Counted from the stretch's first letter, positions 1-8,653 are shown. The stretch: 64,000 nucleotides of DNA from Bacteroides acidifaciens (GCF_903181435.1 NZ_CAEUHO010000005.1:372001-436000), one strand, 5' to 3'. Notes: a model not told the origin generated them from the sequence alone. Made by a program: numbers and translations.

Positions 1-189
1 GGAGAACGTGATAAATTTGAAATGCAACGAGAACTATTCTCAAAAGAAGTACAGACATTGTATGATGAAGCAACTGTTTATCATGACGGTAAGTGGATTA
101 TGTTTGAGTTGAGAAATGCCGAGTTGTTTAGTGATATAGAACGCCTTTTAGAAATCAAAAGGCTACCAAACAGAAAATTATTATCTTAA
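1..189 (+). CDS. DUF3788-like protein, C-terminal end (cut by window edge)
   Basis: The reading frame is open from the first base and stops at TAA 187-189, giving the last 62 residues of a protein. The ending, with VYHDGKWIMFEL followed by a basic KRLPNRK stretch, resembles the end of small DUF3788 family proteins of Bacteroidota. Their function is unknown; they often sit beside GyrI-like or zinc-ribbon regulators, as here. It lies 39 bases before the next gene and probably shares its transcript. The family call is from memory of the pattern and is moderate. Confidence 0.55.
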   Translation, partial: GERDKFEMQRELFSKEVQTLYDEATVYHDGKWIMFELRNAELFSDIERLLEIKRLPNRKLLS

Positions 190-228
190 AGAAGTATCTT
201 CCTTTATTATCATACTTTTGAATTTAAA

Positions 229-1362
229 ATGAGCAAGAGATATTGTCAAAGTTGCGGTATGCCACTTCGTTTTGATATGGAAGAATGGCTGGGAACTAAT
301 TTGGATGGTTCTAAGAGCGATACGTTCTGTTACTACTGTCTGAAAGACGGGAAATATACAGTAGACGTGTCGATGCACGAAATGATTGATATTTGGCTTA
401 GATACATAAATAAATACAATATGTATGCCCATACAGTTTATTCTCCCGAAGAATTGAAACTGATATTGGAGAAAAGACTGCCGACACTCAATCGGTGGAA
501 ACAAAAACAAGATACGAAGAATGTTCATAACCAAGCTATTCAAAGTATAGTTAATTATATCAGCAATCATCTGTTTGAGGATTTTGATATAAATACATTG
601 TGCCAAAAGTGCGGAATGTCAGAATATCATTTTAGAAGGGTGTTCAAATTTATTGTCGGTGAAAATATAGGAAATTACATACAACGACTTAGACTGGAAT
701 ATGCTGCACACTTATTGACCTCAACCGAATATACATTATCCCAGATAGCGGAACTATCTGGTTATCAAAGCAAATACAGTATTGCAAAAGCATTCAAGAA
801 ACATTTTAGAGTTTCAACATCCTTATTCAAGGAAAGATTCACACCTCGAAAACGAAATGCGCATACATTGCTAACTTCCAGAATAATAATGATTAATAAA
901 ATGTTTGTTTCTTGTTTGGAAGTGGGGAAAGCATACGAAAATAAGTTTCAATATAAGATGGTATGGGATAAACTGTTGTATTATGCAAGGTTCAATAGGA
1001 TAGACAAAAAACACACAAACTTTGTCAGTTTAAGTTTGGATAATCCGGCAATAACACCGGAAGATAAATGTCGTTTCTATTTAGGTATAATTATGAATGA
1101 TATACCGGATGCCAAATTGAATACTATACAAATCCCTAATGGACAATATGCTATATTTAGGCATATAGGTAGTTATGATTTCTTATGTGATTTATATAGG
1201 ATAATTTATGAAGAATGGTTTCCTGATAGCCAGTACTATCCCCAAAACACTTTTAGTTTTGAGGTGTATATAAATTCTCCATGTGATACAGATGTACCGG
1301 AATTGATAACTGACATATATATACCTGTCGTAAAGAAAAAAACATTCACTGATATAAAATAA
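229..1362 (+). CDS. Zinc-ribbon / AraC-type HTH / GyrI-like effector-binding regulator
   Basis: A 377-residue protein that joins three modules. The first ~65 residues form a putative zinc ribbon with two CxxC pairs (C6/C9 and C34/C37). Residues ~95-195 are an AraC-type double helix-turn-helix ending in the usual SQIAELSGYQSKYSIAKAFKKHF pattern region. Residues ~210-370 resemble the GyrI-like effector-binding domain of the SoxS/Rob class. By family knowledge it should bind DNA as a transcription factor that senses a small molecule. The next gene, 6 bases downstream, encodes a free-standing GyrI-like domain. The ATG at 229 places the first CxxC right at the N-terminus. It is probably cargo of the mobile element. 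Its ligand and targets cannot be seen. Confidence 0.8.
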   Translation: MSKRYCQSCGMPLRFDMEEWLGTNLDGSKSDTFCYYCLKDGKYTVDVSMHEMIDIWLRYINKYNMYAHTVYSPEELKLILEKRLPTLNRWKQKQDTKNVHNQAIQSIVNYISNHLFEDFDINTLCQKCGMSEYHFRRVFKFIVGENIGNYIQRLRLEYAAHLLTSTEYTLSQIAELSGYQSKYSIAKAFKKHFRVSTSLFKERFTPRKRNAHTLLTSRIIMINKMFVSCLEVGKAYENKFQYKMVWDKLLYYARFNRIDKKHTNFVSLSLDNPAITPEDKCRFYLGIIMNDIPDAKLNTIQIPNGQYAIFRHIGSYDFLCDLYRIIYEEWFPDSQYYPQNTFSFEVYINSPCDTDVPELITDIYIPVVKKKTFTDIK

Positions 1363-1368
1363 TATAGT

Positions 1369-1836
1369 ATGGGAAAGATTTCAGAAATCGCATTGTTTCA
1401 ACAATCTGAAACGTATGCATTAGTAGTGGAAACACGTACTACAGTAAAAGAAATTGCTATGACTATAGGCAGAAGCTTTATGGAAATAGAAACGTTGTTT
1501 AAAGAGCAAAATGCTGTAATTGCAGATGTTCCTTTTGTGGAATATCTTAATTTTGAATCCATGTCAGAAGATATTCACATGGTTATTGGATTTAAATCAG
1601 CTAAAGTCTTGTGTGGAAAGGGGAACATAAGAGCGATTACCATTCCGGGCAGAAAAATAGTATCTTGCTTACATAAGGGGAATTATACTGAATTAGCTTC
1701 TTTGTATCGTGAAATGCAGGAATGGATTGCGACTAAAGGTTATAAATCTTCAGGAGCATCGATAGAATATTATTATAGTAAGCCGGGGACTTCAGAAGAA
1801 GAACTGGTTACTAAGGTTGAAATGCCAGTTTTGTAG
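1369..1836 (+). CDS. GyrI-like small-molecule-binding domain protein
   Basis: A 155-residue single-domain protein with the pattern of the GyrI/AraC effector-binding family: a beta strand with YALVVETRTTV at the start, the GKGNIRAITIPGRK strand in the middle and a Y-E-M-Q-E-W helix afterwards. It has no DNA-binding part. Family members bind hydrophobic ligands or inhibit partners. It follows the AraC/GyrI regulator by 6 bases and is surely co-transcribed with it, which suggests the two respond to related compounds. A stem-loop follows within 40 bases. Confidence 0.7.
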   Translation: MGKISEIALFQQSETYALVVETRTTVKEIAMTIGRSFMEIETLFKEQNAVIADVPFVEYLNFESMSEDIHMVIGFKSAKVLCGKGNIRAITIPGRKIVSCLHKGNYTELASLYREMQEWIATKGYKSSGASIEYYYSKPGTSEEELVTKVEMPVL

Positions 1837-1871
1837 GCATCTTATAAAAATCTATTGTTAAACATTCATCT

Positions 1872-1894
1872 AAAGCCGTTTATTAGGCGGCTTT
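1872..1894 (+). terminator. Stem-loop terminator after the GyrI pair
   Basis: Perfect 7-base arms (AAAGCCG and CGGCTTT) enclose a 9-base loop just after the stop codon at 1836. There is only a weak T-run. It separates the regulator pair from the rteC-like gene. Confidence 0.6.
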
Positions 1895-1905
1895 AATATT
1901 CTGAT

Positions 1906-2518
1906 ATGAAAAATTTATTAGAACAGAGATTTTTCCGGCTATTGTCGGAATGCTCACAGCGTAAAGTTTCTGCATCCGAGTTTACGGAAGCTATTGAGGA
2001 ATTGGCTATGCATGTAGCCAATTTTGGTATCAACGAACAGGATTACAGCGTTTTGCTCCGCTATTTTTCTTTTGGTTTACATCGTCTTAAATCGTACCGT
2101 GTGCGGTTTGATCAAGAAAAAAATGCCCTATTTGCATTTAATCGATGAATCTATAGGACTTTTAAACACCGAAATACGTCTTATCGAATGGCGCATCAAA
2201 TACCCAGAACAGCTACAGCAACGTATCAACAAACAGCCTCTTTCCCCTCTCTATCTCGCAGACAAGACAACCCTTATCAACATCATGGAAATGGTAAGCG
2301 GTCTGTTCCTCTCCAAAGACATCGTGTATCAGAACGGCAAGCCCGCCTACTTGGTGGACTTGGCGAAAGCCTTTGAATGGCTTTTCAATATCAGGATAGG
2401 CGACTGTTACCAAAAACATGAGGACGTGATAAAACGAAAGCCGGGCAAGCTGACCGGGTTTCTTAATGGATTGGTAGAACTTATCAAAAAGGAACATGAC
2501 AAGAAAGGGTACAGATAA
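1906..2518 (+). pseudogene. rteC: RteC-like excision regulator, frameshifted
   Basis: Two overlapping frames together make one RteC-family protein. The first frame (1906-2148) gives the N-terminal helical part up to about residue 72. The second (effective entry near 2123, stop at 2518) carries the conserved C-terminal part with LADKTTLINIMEMVSGLF, the AFEWLFNIRIGDCYQK stretch and a basic KKEHDKKGYR end. The frames meet in a run of seven A at 2117-2123; removing one A would restore a continuous protein of about 200 residues. RteC of CTnDOT-type elements activates excision genes. Either this copy is broken or slippage at the A run makes a little full product. Confidence 0.7.
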
Positions 2519-2648
2519 CCAAAGGTTTAGAATTTGTTTATAGGGGATTCCATTAGTTCCCCCGTAATTTTTTTGCGCCTGTTTTCTGAACTTTGCTTCA
2601 TCAATCGATTGACAGACCATAATGTATAATCAGAAAAATGAAGCAATC

Positions 2649-2981
2649 ATGTATATAGAAAATGACGATTTCAGCGTATGGATGCAGAAGTTGTACGCCA
2701 AACTGGAAGAACTCTGCAAGGATGTACGGGTACTGCGCAATGCCGACAGGGTGCTGCCCGAAGATGACAACCTGCTGGATAATCAAGACTTGTGCCTGCT
2801 GTTCAAAGTAAGCATCAAGACCCTGCAACGCTACCGGGCTATCGGTGCGCTACCGTACTTCACAATCAGCGGAAAAGTGTACTACAAGGCTTCCGATGTC
2901 CGGGAGTTCATCAAGGAGCGGTTCAGCGTCACCACGCTGCGCCAGTTCGAGAAAGAACACTGCACGAAGAAAAAGAAGTGA
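2649..2981 (+). CDS. Small HTH (MerR/excisionase-like) DNA-binding protein
   Basis: A 110-residue protein with a helix-turn-helix of the HTH_17 type (NQDLCLLFKVSIKTLQRYR, then ISGKVYYKASDVREFI). It is typical of the small Xis-like proteins of Bacteroides mobile elements. The ATG at 2649 is preferred over the upstream one at 2622 because homologous proteins in this window start at the same point relative to the HTH. It follows the rteC-like gene by 130 bases and is convergent with the membrane protein gene downstream. It probably controls excision or mobilization genes. Confidence 0.75.
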   Translation: MYIENDDFSVWMQKLYAKLEELCKDVRVLRNADRVLPEDDNLLDNQDLCLLFKVSIKTLQRYRAIGALPYFTISGKVYYKASDVREFIKERFSVTTLRQFEKEHCTKKKK

Positions 2982-3023
2982 ATTAGAAAGCCGGGGCGGT
3001 TCTGCTCCGGCTTCGCTTTAGGT

Positions 3024-3749
3024 TTATGGTTTGCCCAGCTTGTCGGCTTGCTCCCTTAGCTGCTCGGCTTGTTCGTTCAACAGTCTTGCCCGTTCCAACG
3101 CTTCCGCCTGCTTCCTGCTACGGTATTCAAAGCCTTTCACCGAATCGGTCAGGCTTCGGATGAAATCGTTGTCCCGTTCCCTGCTGAACCTCGTTTCCAG
3201 CAAATCAAGGCTGCTGCCGTCTGCCTTTCCTTTCATCAGGATATAGCGGTATTTTATATCGTTGTCCTGTAACCGCTGCATTCTTTGTATAAACTGCACA
3301 TTCAATGCAAGCGACACAAGACAAATGATTATCCCTGCTGAAAGAAGAAAGAACTTGGGCTTCAAATAGGGAGTTACCCGGTATGTCAGTTTGTCGTACC
3401 ATGAAACGGGCGTTATTTCTCCGGCTGGTGTATCATCAGCCGGGAACAACACCTTTAACCGCTCCTTGAAATATCGGTGTGAGGTCACGATAAGCCCCTT
3501 TATATCTTCAAGGTCTTGTTTTTGGTTCTCGGACTGCCCTTTTCCGATACTGCCGATTTGGTTTAGAATCTCCTGCACCATGTTTTCAGGAATGCCGGAT
3601 TTGCCCTGCATATCCGAAATGCGCTGTTCGATAACGTCCAGTCGGTTAATCATTTCCTCCCGGCTGGCTGGCGTTACCTGCTTCTCCTGCCGTTCTTTCA
3701 GTTCCGTGACCATAGAGAGAAGCCCCTCCAAAATTAAATTTTTTTCCAT
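3024..3749 (-). CDS. Membrane-anchored coiled-coil protein of the mobilization module
   Basis: A 241-residue protein with a helical, charged N-terminal half (TELKERQEKQ and following), one clear transmembrane segment near residues 134-155 (FFLLSAGIIICLVSLAL) and a charged coiled-coil C-terminus rich in E, Q and R (AEALERARLLNEQAEQLREQ). No known domain is recognised. It starts 4 bases after the relaxase stop codon, so it is the last gene of the mobC-relaxase operon. Proteins in this place in Bacteroides mobilizable elements may tie the relaxosome to the membrane or the helper conjugation machine; that role is inference. Confidence 0.6.
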   Translation of the reverse strand: MEKNLILEGLLSMVTELKERQEKQVTPASREEMINRLDVIEQRISDMQGKSGIPENMVQEILNQIGSIGKGQSENQKQDLEDIKGLIVTSHRYFKERLKVLFPADDTPAGEITPVSWYDKLTYRVTPYLKPKFFLLSAGIIICLVSLALNVQFIQRMQRLQDNDIKYRYILMKGKADGSSLDLLETRFSRERDNDFIRSLTDSVKGFEYRSRKQAEALERARLLNEQAEQLREQADKLGKP

Positions 3750-3753
3750 GTTC

Positions 3754-4677
3754 CTATAATTTTAAGTGTCGTTTCTTTTTCTTCTTTTTTCTTTCACCGA
3801 GATTGTCGGGCGTATCATCAGCCGGAGAGGACGGGGCGGAGAACAGACCGCCCAAGCCTGCCAGTAACGGACTGTCGGCTTTTCCCAGTGTCTGCGCTGG
3901 CTCCTGAACTGGTGCGGAAACCGTCTGTTGATTGTTTCCGGCAGTGTTCAGCCCCACATCCCCGAAGCATTTATCCAGCTTGGAGAAACTGAAACTGCGG
4001 TCTATCTCCGAACCCTTGAACGTATATTCGCCTTTGGAAAAGGATATGCCCTGCACTTCGCCAGTCTGTCCCCTGTACTTGAAATGAATCCCGATACCCT
4101 TTTCTGCCAGCCGGGTTTGTAACTGTTGCCAGTTCCTTGATTTCCCGATTTCATCCTTTACGGCATTGTAAATCTCGTATTTGGATTTGTCCGGCTCTTT
4201 CAAACGGTGCTGCTTTACATGCTCCTTGCCTTTAGCGAAATAAAGCCCGTGTTTGGCTTTCAGCTTCTTGCATACCTGCTCGTTGCGGTACATGTCGTTC
4301 CTGTCCGAAATGGTCTTGCCGTTGTTGTCTATGCGGTTGAACACGATATGCACGTGTGGATGTTCCCGGTCTTGGTGGCGCACGATGATGTACTGCGTAT
4401 CGGTGATTTTCATTTCACGCATGTACTCCTGCGCAAACTGTACCATTTTCCCGTCTGTCAGCTTGGGTGCGTCCACCGGGGAATAGCTTAGCGCAATATG
4501 TCCGATAGGATTTTTCAGGTCGGGGTTCATCCCGGCTTGCAGTATGAAACTGCGTATGATGTCCCGGTTGCTTTCGGCTAACACTCCCTCCGCATGAAGC
4601 AAGGTTGCCTGTTCCTTGCCGAGTACATAGTTCACGCAGCCTTTAAATCCGCTTCCCTTTCTTATTTTTCCAATCAT
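3754..4677 (-). CDS. Relaxase (MobA-type mobilization nuclease)
   Basis: A 307-residue relaxase of the Relaxase/PF03432 class. It has the early GKIRKGSGFKGCVNYVLGK motif region and the metal-binding triple-histidine motif in DREHPHVHIVFNRID (HxxxHxH). It should nick at oriT, bind the 5' end through a tyrosine and guide the strand into a helper element's conjugation pore. The C-terminus is proline- and lysine-rich. The start overlaps the mobC end by 35 bases, so the two are translationally coupled. Length and motifs are intact, so the gene appears functional even though the element's integrase and helicase genes are broken. Confidence 0.9.
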   Translation of the reverse strand: MIGKIRKGSGFKGCVNYVLGKEQATLLHAEGVLAESNRDIIRSFILQAGMNPDLKNPIGHIALSYSPVDAPKLTDGKMVQFAQEYMREMKITDTQYIIVRHQDREHPHVHIVFNRIDNNGKTISDRNDMYRNEQVCKKLKAKHGLYFAKGKEHVKQHRLKEPDKSKYEIYNAVKDEIGKSRNWQQLQTRLAEKGIGIHFKYRGQTGEVQGISFSKGEYTFKGSEIDRSFSFSKLDKCFGDVGLNTAGNNQQTVSAPVQEPAQTLGKADSPLLAGLGGLFSAPSSPADDTPDNLGERKKKKKKRHLKL

Positions 4678-5026
4678 CCGACAGTTGGTTTATGATTTCG
4701 ACAATCCTGTTCTTGAGTTTCACCAGTTCCACCGCCACCAGTGCGAATCCTCCGGCATTCGCCCGGTGCGCCAGTTGGTTGATGTTGTTGGCTTCGCCCG
4801 CCAGCTTGCGGATAGTGTCCGCATCCTGCCTGTTCAGCCGGGGCGTTACCTCTGCCGAAACGACCGCCTGCCGGACGTACTCGCTGACGTGCAGCCCGGC
4901 TTCGGTGGCTCGCTTCCTGATTGCGTAGAACTGTAACTCGGTCAGTTTCGTGCTGACTACCCGGTTCTGCTTGTCTATCCAGCTTTTTGCCGGGCGACCT
5001 CCCGGTTTGTTCCTTATCCCTGTCAT
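4643..5026 (-). CDS. mobC: MobC-like relaxosome accessory protein
   Basis: A 127-residue protein with an N-terminal ribbon-helix-helix-like part (VSTKLTELQFYAIRKRATEAGL, VSEYVRQAVVS) and a C-terminal MobC-type helix (RKLAGEANNINQLAHRANAGG). Family members bind oriT and help the relaxase open the nic site. It overlaps the relaxase gene by 35 bases and lies directly downstream of a hairpin-rich gap that is the best oriT candidate. Confidence 0.88.
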   Translation of the reverse strand: MTGIRNKPGGRPAKSWIDKQNRVVSTKLTELQFYAIRKRATEAGLHVSEYVRQAVVSAEVTPRLNRQDADTIRKLAGEANNINQLAHRANAGGFALVAVELVKLKNRIVEIINQLSDDWKNKKGKRI

Positions 5027-5080
5027 ACGTTTTTGCTTTTAGGTGGTATCTTAAAAATTGCGACCAACGGGAGAAATTTT

Positions 5081-5132
5081 CTTTGCTGCCAAGCAAAGCA
5101 AGGTGTTTCGGTCTACCGAAACATAACCTTGC
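5081..5132. other. Candidate oriT: two overlapping hairpins upstream of mobC
   Basis: In the gap between mobC and the primase gene, CTTTGC (5081-5086) can pair with GCAAAG (5093-5098). A larger hairpin has outer arms GCAAGG (5098-5103) and CCTTGC (5127-5132) around a perfect 8-bp stem GTTTCGGT / ACCGAAAC with a 2-base loop. The two structures share bases and may be alternatives. Dyads next to mobC and relaxase genes are the usual setting of oriT. The nic site is not identified. Confidence 0.5.
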
Positions 5133-5182
5133 TCTCCCTAATCACACAGCCTGCCATCGGTTCATGCCGCCAGCCTTGCAGT

Positions 5183-6163
5183 TCACATCCTTAGCCCTCT
5201 CTTTCTTTTTTCACCCGGATTTTGTCTGTTATCATGCTCCGGCTGGGGCTTGTCGGTAACTGTCAAATCTTGGGATTGCTTCACATTAAGGCTACGCAGA
5301 TAGTCGTTCAGGTCATTGTGACCGCTGTACAGGTGTGATGCGTCACGTACACGCCATTTGTATTCCTGCCTTATGGTTTCAACCGCTTTCCTGCCTGCCT
5401 CGTCATTGTCAAGCATACAGTGTATATGACCGTAACCAGCCAGCGGATATAAGGCTTTATCTACGTTGGCGGTGGAGTTCAGGATAACGTAGTCCTGCCA
5501 GTCGGTACAGGGCATACCCGGGCTTTCCCGCTGCCGGATAGTGAGGAATGAAAGATAGTCCATAAAGCCCTCGAACACGAAACAGGTATCTCTCGGCTCT
5601 CCCTGCTGCCTTATATGGGTGATGTCTTTCGATGTGCTGCCCTTGAAACGGGGATTGCGAAGCTCGTAACCTCCTGAATCATTCCTGAACGCCAGCGCAA
5701 AATAAGGCTTCCCACCGATGCGGTAATACATTTCCTGCACGTACGGGGCTGCCGTTCCGGGGGAAATTCCCCTTTCCTGCAAGTAGCGCATGAGTGCCGG
5801 ATTCTGTAACGGCTGTATTCTGCGTATCTCTATCGGGCTGGCTGCCTGCCTTTTCGTGTCCCTTTCGGGCAGGTCTTTCCCATGAAAGGAAAAAGAGGCG
5901 GTGCTGCCCTGTTCCAGTTGGCAGATAGCACCGTAGGCGTTGCACCCGTTCTGCTTCATCACAAGGTCGATGAGCGTCCCGCCCTCGCCGGTTCCGTAGT
6001 CACACCATAGATTGGCGTTATAATCCACCTTGAAACTCGGCGTGTTGTCCTCCCGTAAGGGGCTGCGGTACATCCCGTAGTTTCCCTTTTCCGTGACGGG
6101 CTGGATTCCCAAAGAGTTCAGGTAATCCTTGATACTGATATTGTTGGCTTCCTTATAGGTCAT
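5183..6163 (-). CDS. Element-encoded DNA primase (zinc-finger/Toprim type)
   Basis: A 326-residue protein. The N-terminal ~90 residues follow the CHC2 primase zinc-binding layout (YRSPLREDNTPSF, LWCDYGTGEGGTLIDLV), though the usual cysteine cluster is reduced. The middle and end carry a Toprim domain with FVFEGFMDYLS and then MLDNDEAGRKA. Such primases prime replication of mobilized single strands. The ATG at 6163 begins MTYKEANN; the longer form from 6202 adds an unlikely hydrophobic and lysine-rich leader. It sits upstream of mobC on the same strand. Confidence 0.85.
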   Translation of the reverse strand: MTYKEANNISIKDYLNSLGIQPVTEKGNYGMYRSPLREDNTPSFKVDYNANLWCDYGTGEGGTLIDLVMKQNGCNAYGAICQLEQGSTASFSFHGKDLPERDTKRQAASPIEIRRIQPLQNPALMRYLQERGISPGTAAPYVQEMYYRIGGKPYFALAFRNDSGGYELRNPRFKGSTSKDITHIRQQGEPRDTCFVFEGFMDYLSFLTIRQRESPGMPCTDWQDYVILNSTANVDKALYPLAGYGHIHCMLDNDEAGRKAVETIRQEYKWRVRDASHLYSGHNDLNDYLRSLNVKQSQDLTVTDKPQPEHDNRQNPGEKRKRGLRM

Positions 6164-6193
6164 AATCTTTATTTTTTTGATGTTGATAAATTG

Positions 6194-6476
6194 CAGTAGC
6201 ACAGTAAGAAGTCAGTAAGAAGAAAAGTCACTATGTTTCTGCGCATAATTCTTTTTTATTTCAGCGGATTACATCTTATGCAGTAAGATAAGTAAGTTAT
6301 TTCTTCAAAAGAAGATAGAAATATAACCCTGATATTTCCTGCGGTTTTTCTTTTTCCAAACTTTTCCAAAAGTTTGCGGTTTTATCTTACTGCTTACTGC
6401 GCTATTATTAAATGTTTGATATACAGGCTATAAAATAAAAATATATCTTACTATGGCAGTTACTGCGTTGCAGTAA
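6194..6476. repeat. CAGTAAG / CTTACTG repeat cluster (possible iterons) in a 336-base gene-free gap
   Basis: The AT-rich gap between the helicase and primase genes (6164-6499) has no gene. It holds exact CAGTAAG copies at 6202, 6213 and 6281, two abutting inverse copies CTTACTG at 6386-6399, and near-copies at 6194 (CAGTAGC), 6447 (CTTACTA) and about 6466 (a GCAGTtACTGC palindrome followed by GCAGTAA). Repeated short motifs beside a primase and a helicase suggest an element replication origin or operator region. This is inference. Confidence 0.4.
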
Positions 6477-6499
6477 TAACCAATCGTAAAATGACCGTG

Positions 6500-7732
6500 C
6501 TAACCGTAATCGCTGTTTGTACAGGATGTTGGAACAGGTTTTATCCTATACCCATATACCGAATAGGTCTGTTTGTCGATACGTTTCTGTACCCGTTTGA
6601 ACCCGGCTTTGCGTAACGCTTCCCCCAGCCGTTTTTCAGATAGTTGCATGGGGCATATATCCCGTAAGCGTGCCAGTATTTGTGCCGTTGTCATAAAAAA
6701 CAGGGCTTCTTCCCCCTCTGTCGGCTTCTCAAAGTATTGTGCCAGCATCTCGAACTCGACCGTCTGCACCTCAAATTCCGCATTTGTCAGGTGCAGTTCC
6801 CCAATCTCCGCATCATTGAACCAGTAACGCACGCCCTGACGGTACAGGTACATGATTTCGGAATAGACATTATCCATGCGGATACTTTCTGCCGTGGGCT
6901 TGTCTATGCGCAGCACCTCGAACGGCAAGAAACGCCTGCTACCTGTCGGATCGGTCAGGAACTCGTTGCCGTTCACCGAAGCCATGAAGCTGGCGAGGTG
7001 GGGGTATTCCTCTATGTAAACATCATACGGTCTGCGGTACTTTACCGCCGGGGTGGTGATAAGGTTCTTTAATGCGTTCTCGTTCTGCTTGTTGAGTTCC
7101 TTTAGCTGGTCGTCAATGTTGATGAACAGGTATTCGGCTATCAGTGTCAGGATGTCTTTGCCCTGCGGGTCTATCTTCCCGGTGAACAGGTAGTTCTTAA
7201 GCGGTGTCGGGCAAAGGTTGTCCAGCCACCACGATTTGAACTGCCCCTGCCTGTCCCCGGTCAGCACCAAACAGGTATGGTTCTGACATCCCGTGTCGTT
7301 CATGGCGTTGGCTACCACACCGATAAGTCATTTCGTGAAATATTCCTCCCATTTGCCGGGGTTGGCTACCTGTACCGTGTTCAGAAGCCTGCCGATATGC
7401 CTGTGTTCGGCAGGATTCAGTAAGGGCAGGGCGTTGAAGTATTCCCGTATGGGATGTACCTTTCTTGCGAAATCGCTTTCCAGTATGGTACGGATGTTCT
7501 CGGCAGAGGTGACGATACCAGCGGTCGCATCCAGCCTGCGCCTGAACGAGTTCAGGACGAATTTCGTAACGGGCTGGTACAAGCCCGAAGAACTTGCAGC
7601 CCGGTATTCCGTCCGGCTCTTTACAGTATTGAACCGGAAATCGTACAGGACGTTCAACAGGCTTTCGATGCGCTCGTTCTTTGACTGCCAACCCTCGATA
7701 TGCCGTGCATCATCACCTCTTTTCTTTTTCAT
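6500..7732 (-). pseudogene. VapE/VirE-like helicase of the mobile element, interrupted by in-frame TGA
   Basis: One frame from ATG 7732 to the stop at 6500 encodes ~409 residues of a VapE/BT4734-like P-loop ATPase, but a TGA (7328-7330) interrupts it after GKWEEYFTK. The following residues LIGVVANAMNDTGCQNH are the expected continuation; family members have a tryptophan here, so TGG to TGA is likely. The P-loop region reads TGDRQGQFKSWW, which looks disturbed against the usual GxQGxFK[ST]T pattern. The later SRRFLPFEV and TDPTG motifs are intact. The gene overlaps the upstream HTH gene by 20 bases. It is probably inactive. Confidence 0.8.
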
Positions 7733-8021
7733 CGGGAAGTCTGTTAGAAGCCGGGACATACTGCTGCTGCATCCACTTTTTGAGTTCCTCCATGTCAAAA
7801 CGCAGGGTACGCCCACGCTTGACACACGGTATCAGTCCCTTACTGGCTAAGTGGTACAGGTAATTGACCGAATACCTGGTTATGCCGCTGGCAACGGATA
7901 TTTTGACTAACACAGGCTCTTTTCCGTCCTGCCGTTCTTCGGGCTGTGCGCCCATGACTGGGGCAATCATCTTCTCGATGTTCTCCAGCCGTTTGAAAAT
8001 TTCTTCGAAAGGATTGTTCAT
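7713..8021 (-). CDS. HTH (excisionase-like) protein of the mobilization module
   Basis: A 102-residue protein beginning MNNPFEEIFKRLENIEKM, with a short coiled coil and then an HTH_17-like DNA-binding fold (VASGITRYSVNYLYHLASKGL, KRGRTLRFDMEELKKWM). It overlaps the start of the helicase gene and is the first gene of the helicase operon. The 5' third of this gene is duplicated at 11050-11145. The ATG at 8021 is chosen because the duplicate copy shares this start and the upstream sequence is poorly coding. Confidence 0.8.
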   Translation of the reverse strand: MNNPFEEIFKRLENIEKMIAPVMGAQPEERQDGKEPVLVKISVASGITRYSVNYLYHLASKGLIPCVKRGRTLRFDMEELKKWMQQQYVPASNRLPDEKEKR

Positions 8022-8306
8022 AGGTGCTTGTTTTTTTGAATTAGCACCACAAATAAAATAAGAAAAATCTGTAAAAAACAAAGCGTCAGCCGTTTGGAAT
8101 CGCTTTGCTTCGCTCTGCGCCAAATTAATGTCGGCAAATGGAAAACGGCTTTGTGTTCATTACCTTACTTATTTAGGGAATGGAGAAAAAACAGGTTTTT
8201 TGTTATCGGTTCGTTTCTTTCATGTTGTTTTTGGGTTGGTGGTGGACATTTTCGGACACGCAAGGTCATTTATGGACAGAGGGAAACAACCTATTATTCA
8301 GCATTA

Positions 8307-8314
8307 TATATTTG
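8307..8314 (+). promoter_or_regulatory. Bacteroides -7 element before the HTH gene (left repeat copy)
   Basis: TATATTTG fits the Bacteroides TAnnTTTG -7 consensus and lies 48 bases before ATG 8362. The same site occurs in the right copy. No clear TTTG -33 box is placed at the ideal distance. Confidence 0.45.
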
Positions 8315-8361
8315 CACCAGTGAAGAAATACGGAGTATTGACAAGAATAAATATATCGGTT

Positions 8362-8649
8362 ATGGAAATAGTGACGATTGAAAAGAAAACTTTTGAGCTT
8401 TGGAAACAGAGGTTTGAAAACTTTGTGGGTCGTGTGGATGCGCTCTGCGTGCCTTTACGCAGGAAGCGTGACAAATGGCTGGATAACTGCAAGACCTGCC
8501 GTTTGCTGAACGTTTCAGCCCGGACGATGCAGACCTACCGTGACACGGGGAGACTGCCTTATTCGCAGATTAACGGCAAGATTTACTACAAGGCTTCGGA
8601 CGTGGAAGTCTTTCTGCTTAATCAGGTAAGGGACAATTCTAAAAAGTAG
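8362..8649 (+). CDS. Small HTH (excisionase-like) protein, left copy
   Basis: A 95-residue protein (MEIVTIEKKTFELWKQRF start) with an HTH_17-type fold (CKTCRLLNVSARTMQTYR, INGKIYYKASDVEVFL). It is a near-identical duplicate of the protein at 11485-11772. Paired small HTH genes beside the integrase are a hallmark of Bacteroides mobilizable elements and usually act in excision control. The gene is intact; its downstream partner in this copy is truncated. Confidence 0.8.
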   Translation: MEIVTIEKKTFELWKQRFENFVGRVDALCVPLRRKRDKWLDNCKTCRLLNVSARTMQTYRDTGRLPYSQINGKIYYKASDVEVFLLNQVRDNSKK

Positions 8650-8653
8650 GCGT

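Noticed and set aside
1872..1894. Left attachment site of the element
   Set aside because: It has no similarity to the tRNA-Phe 3' end; a matching att copy is not found in the window.
7197..7691. 164-residue minus-strand frame in the helicase gene
   Set aside because: It is another frame of the VapE-like gene, whose real frame runs on through the TGA; its own product is arginine-rich noise.
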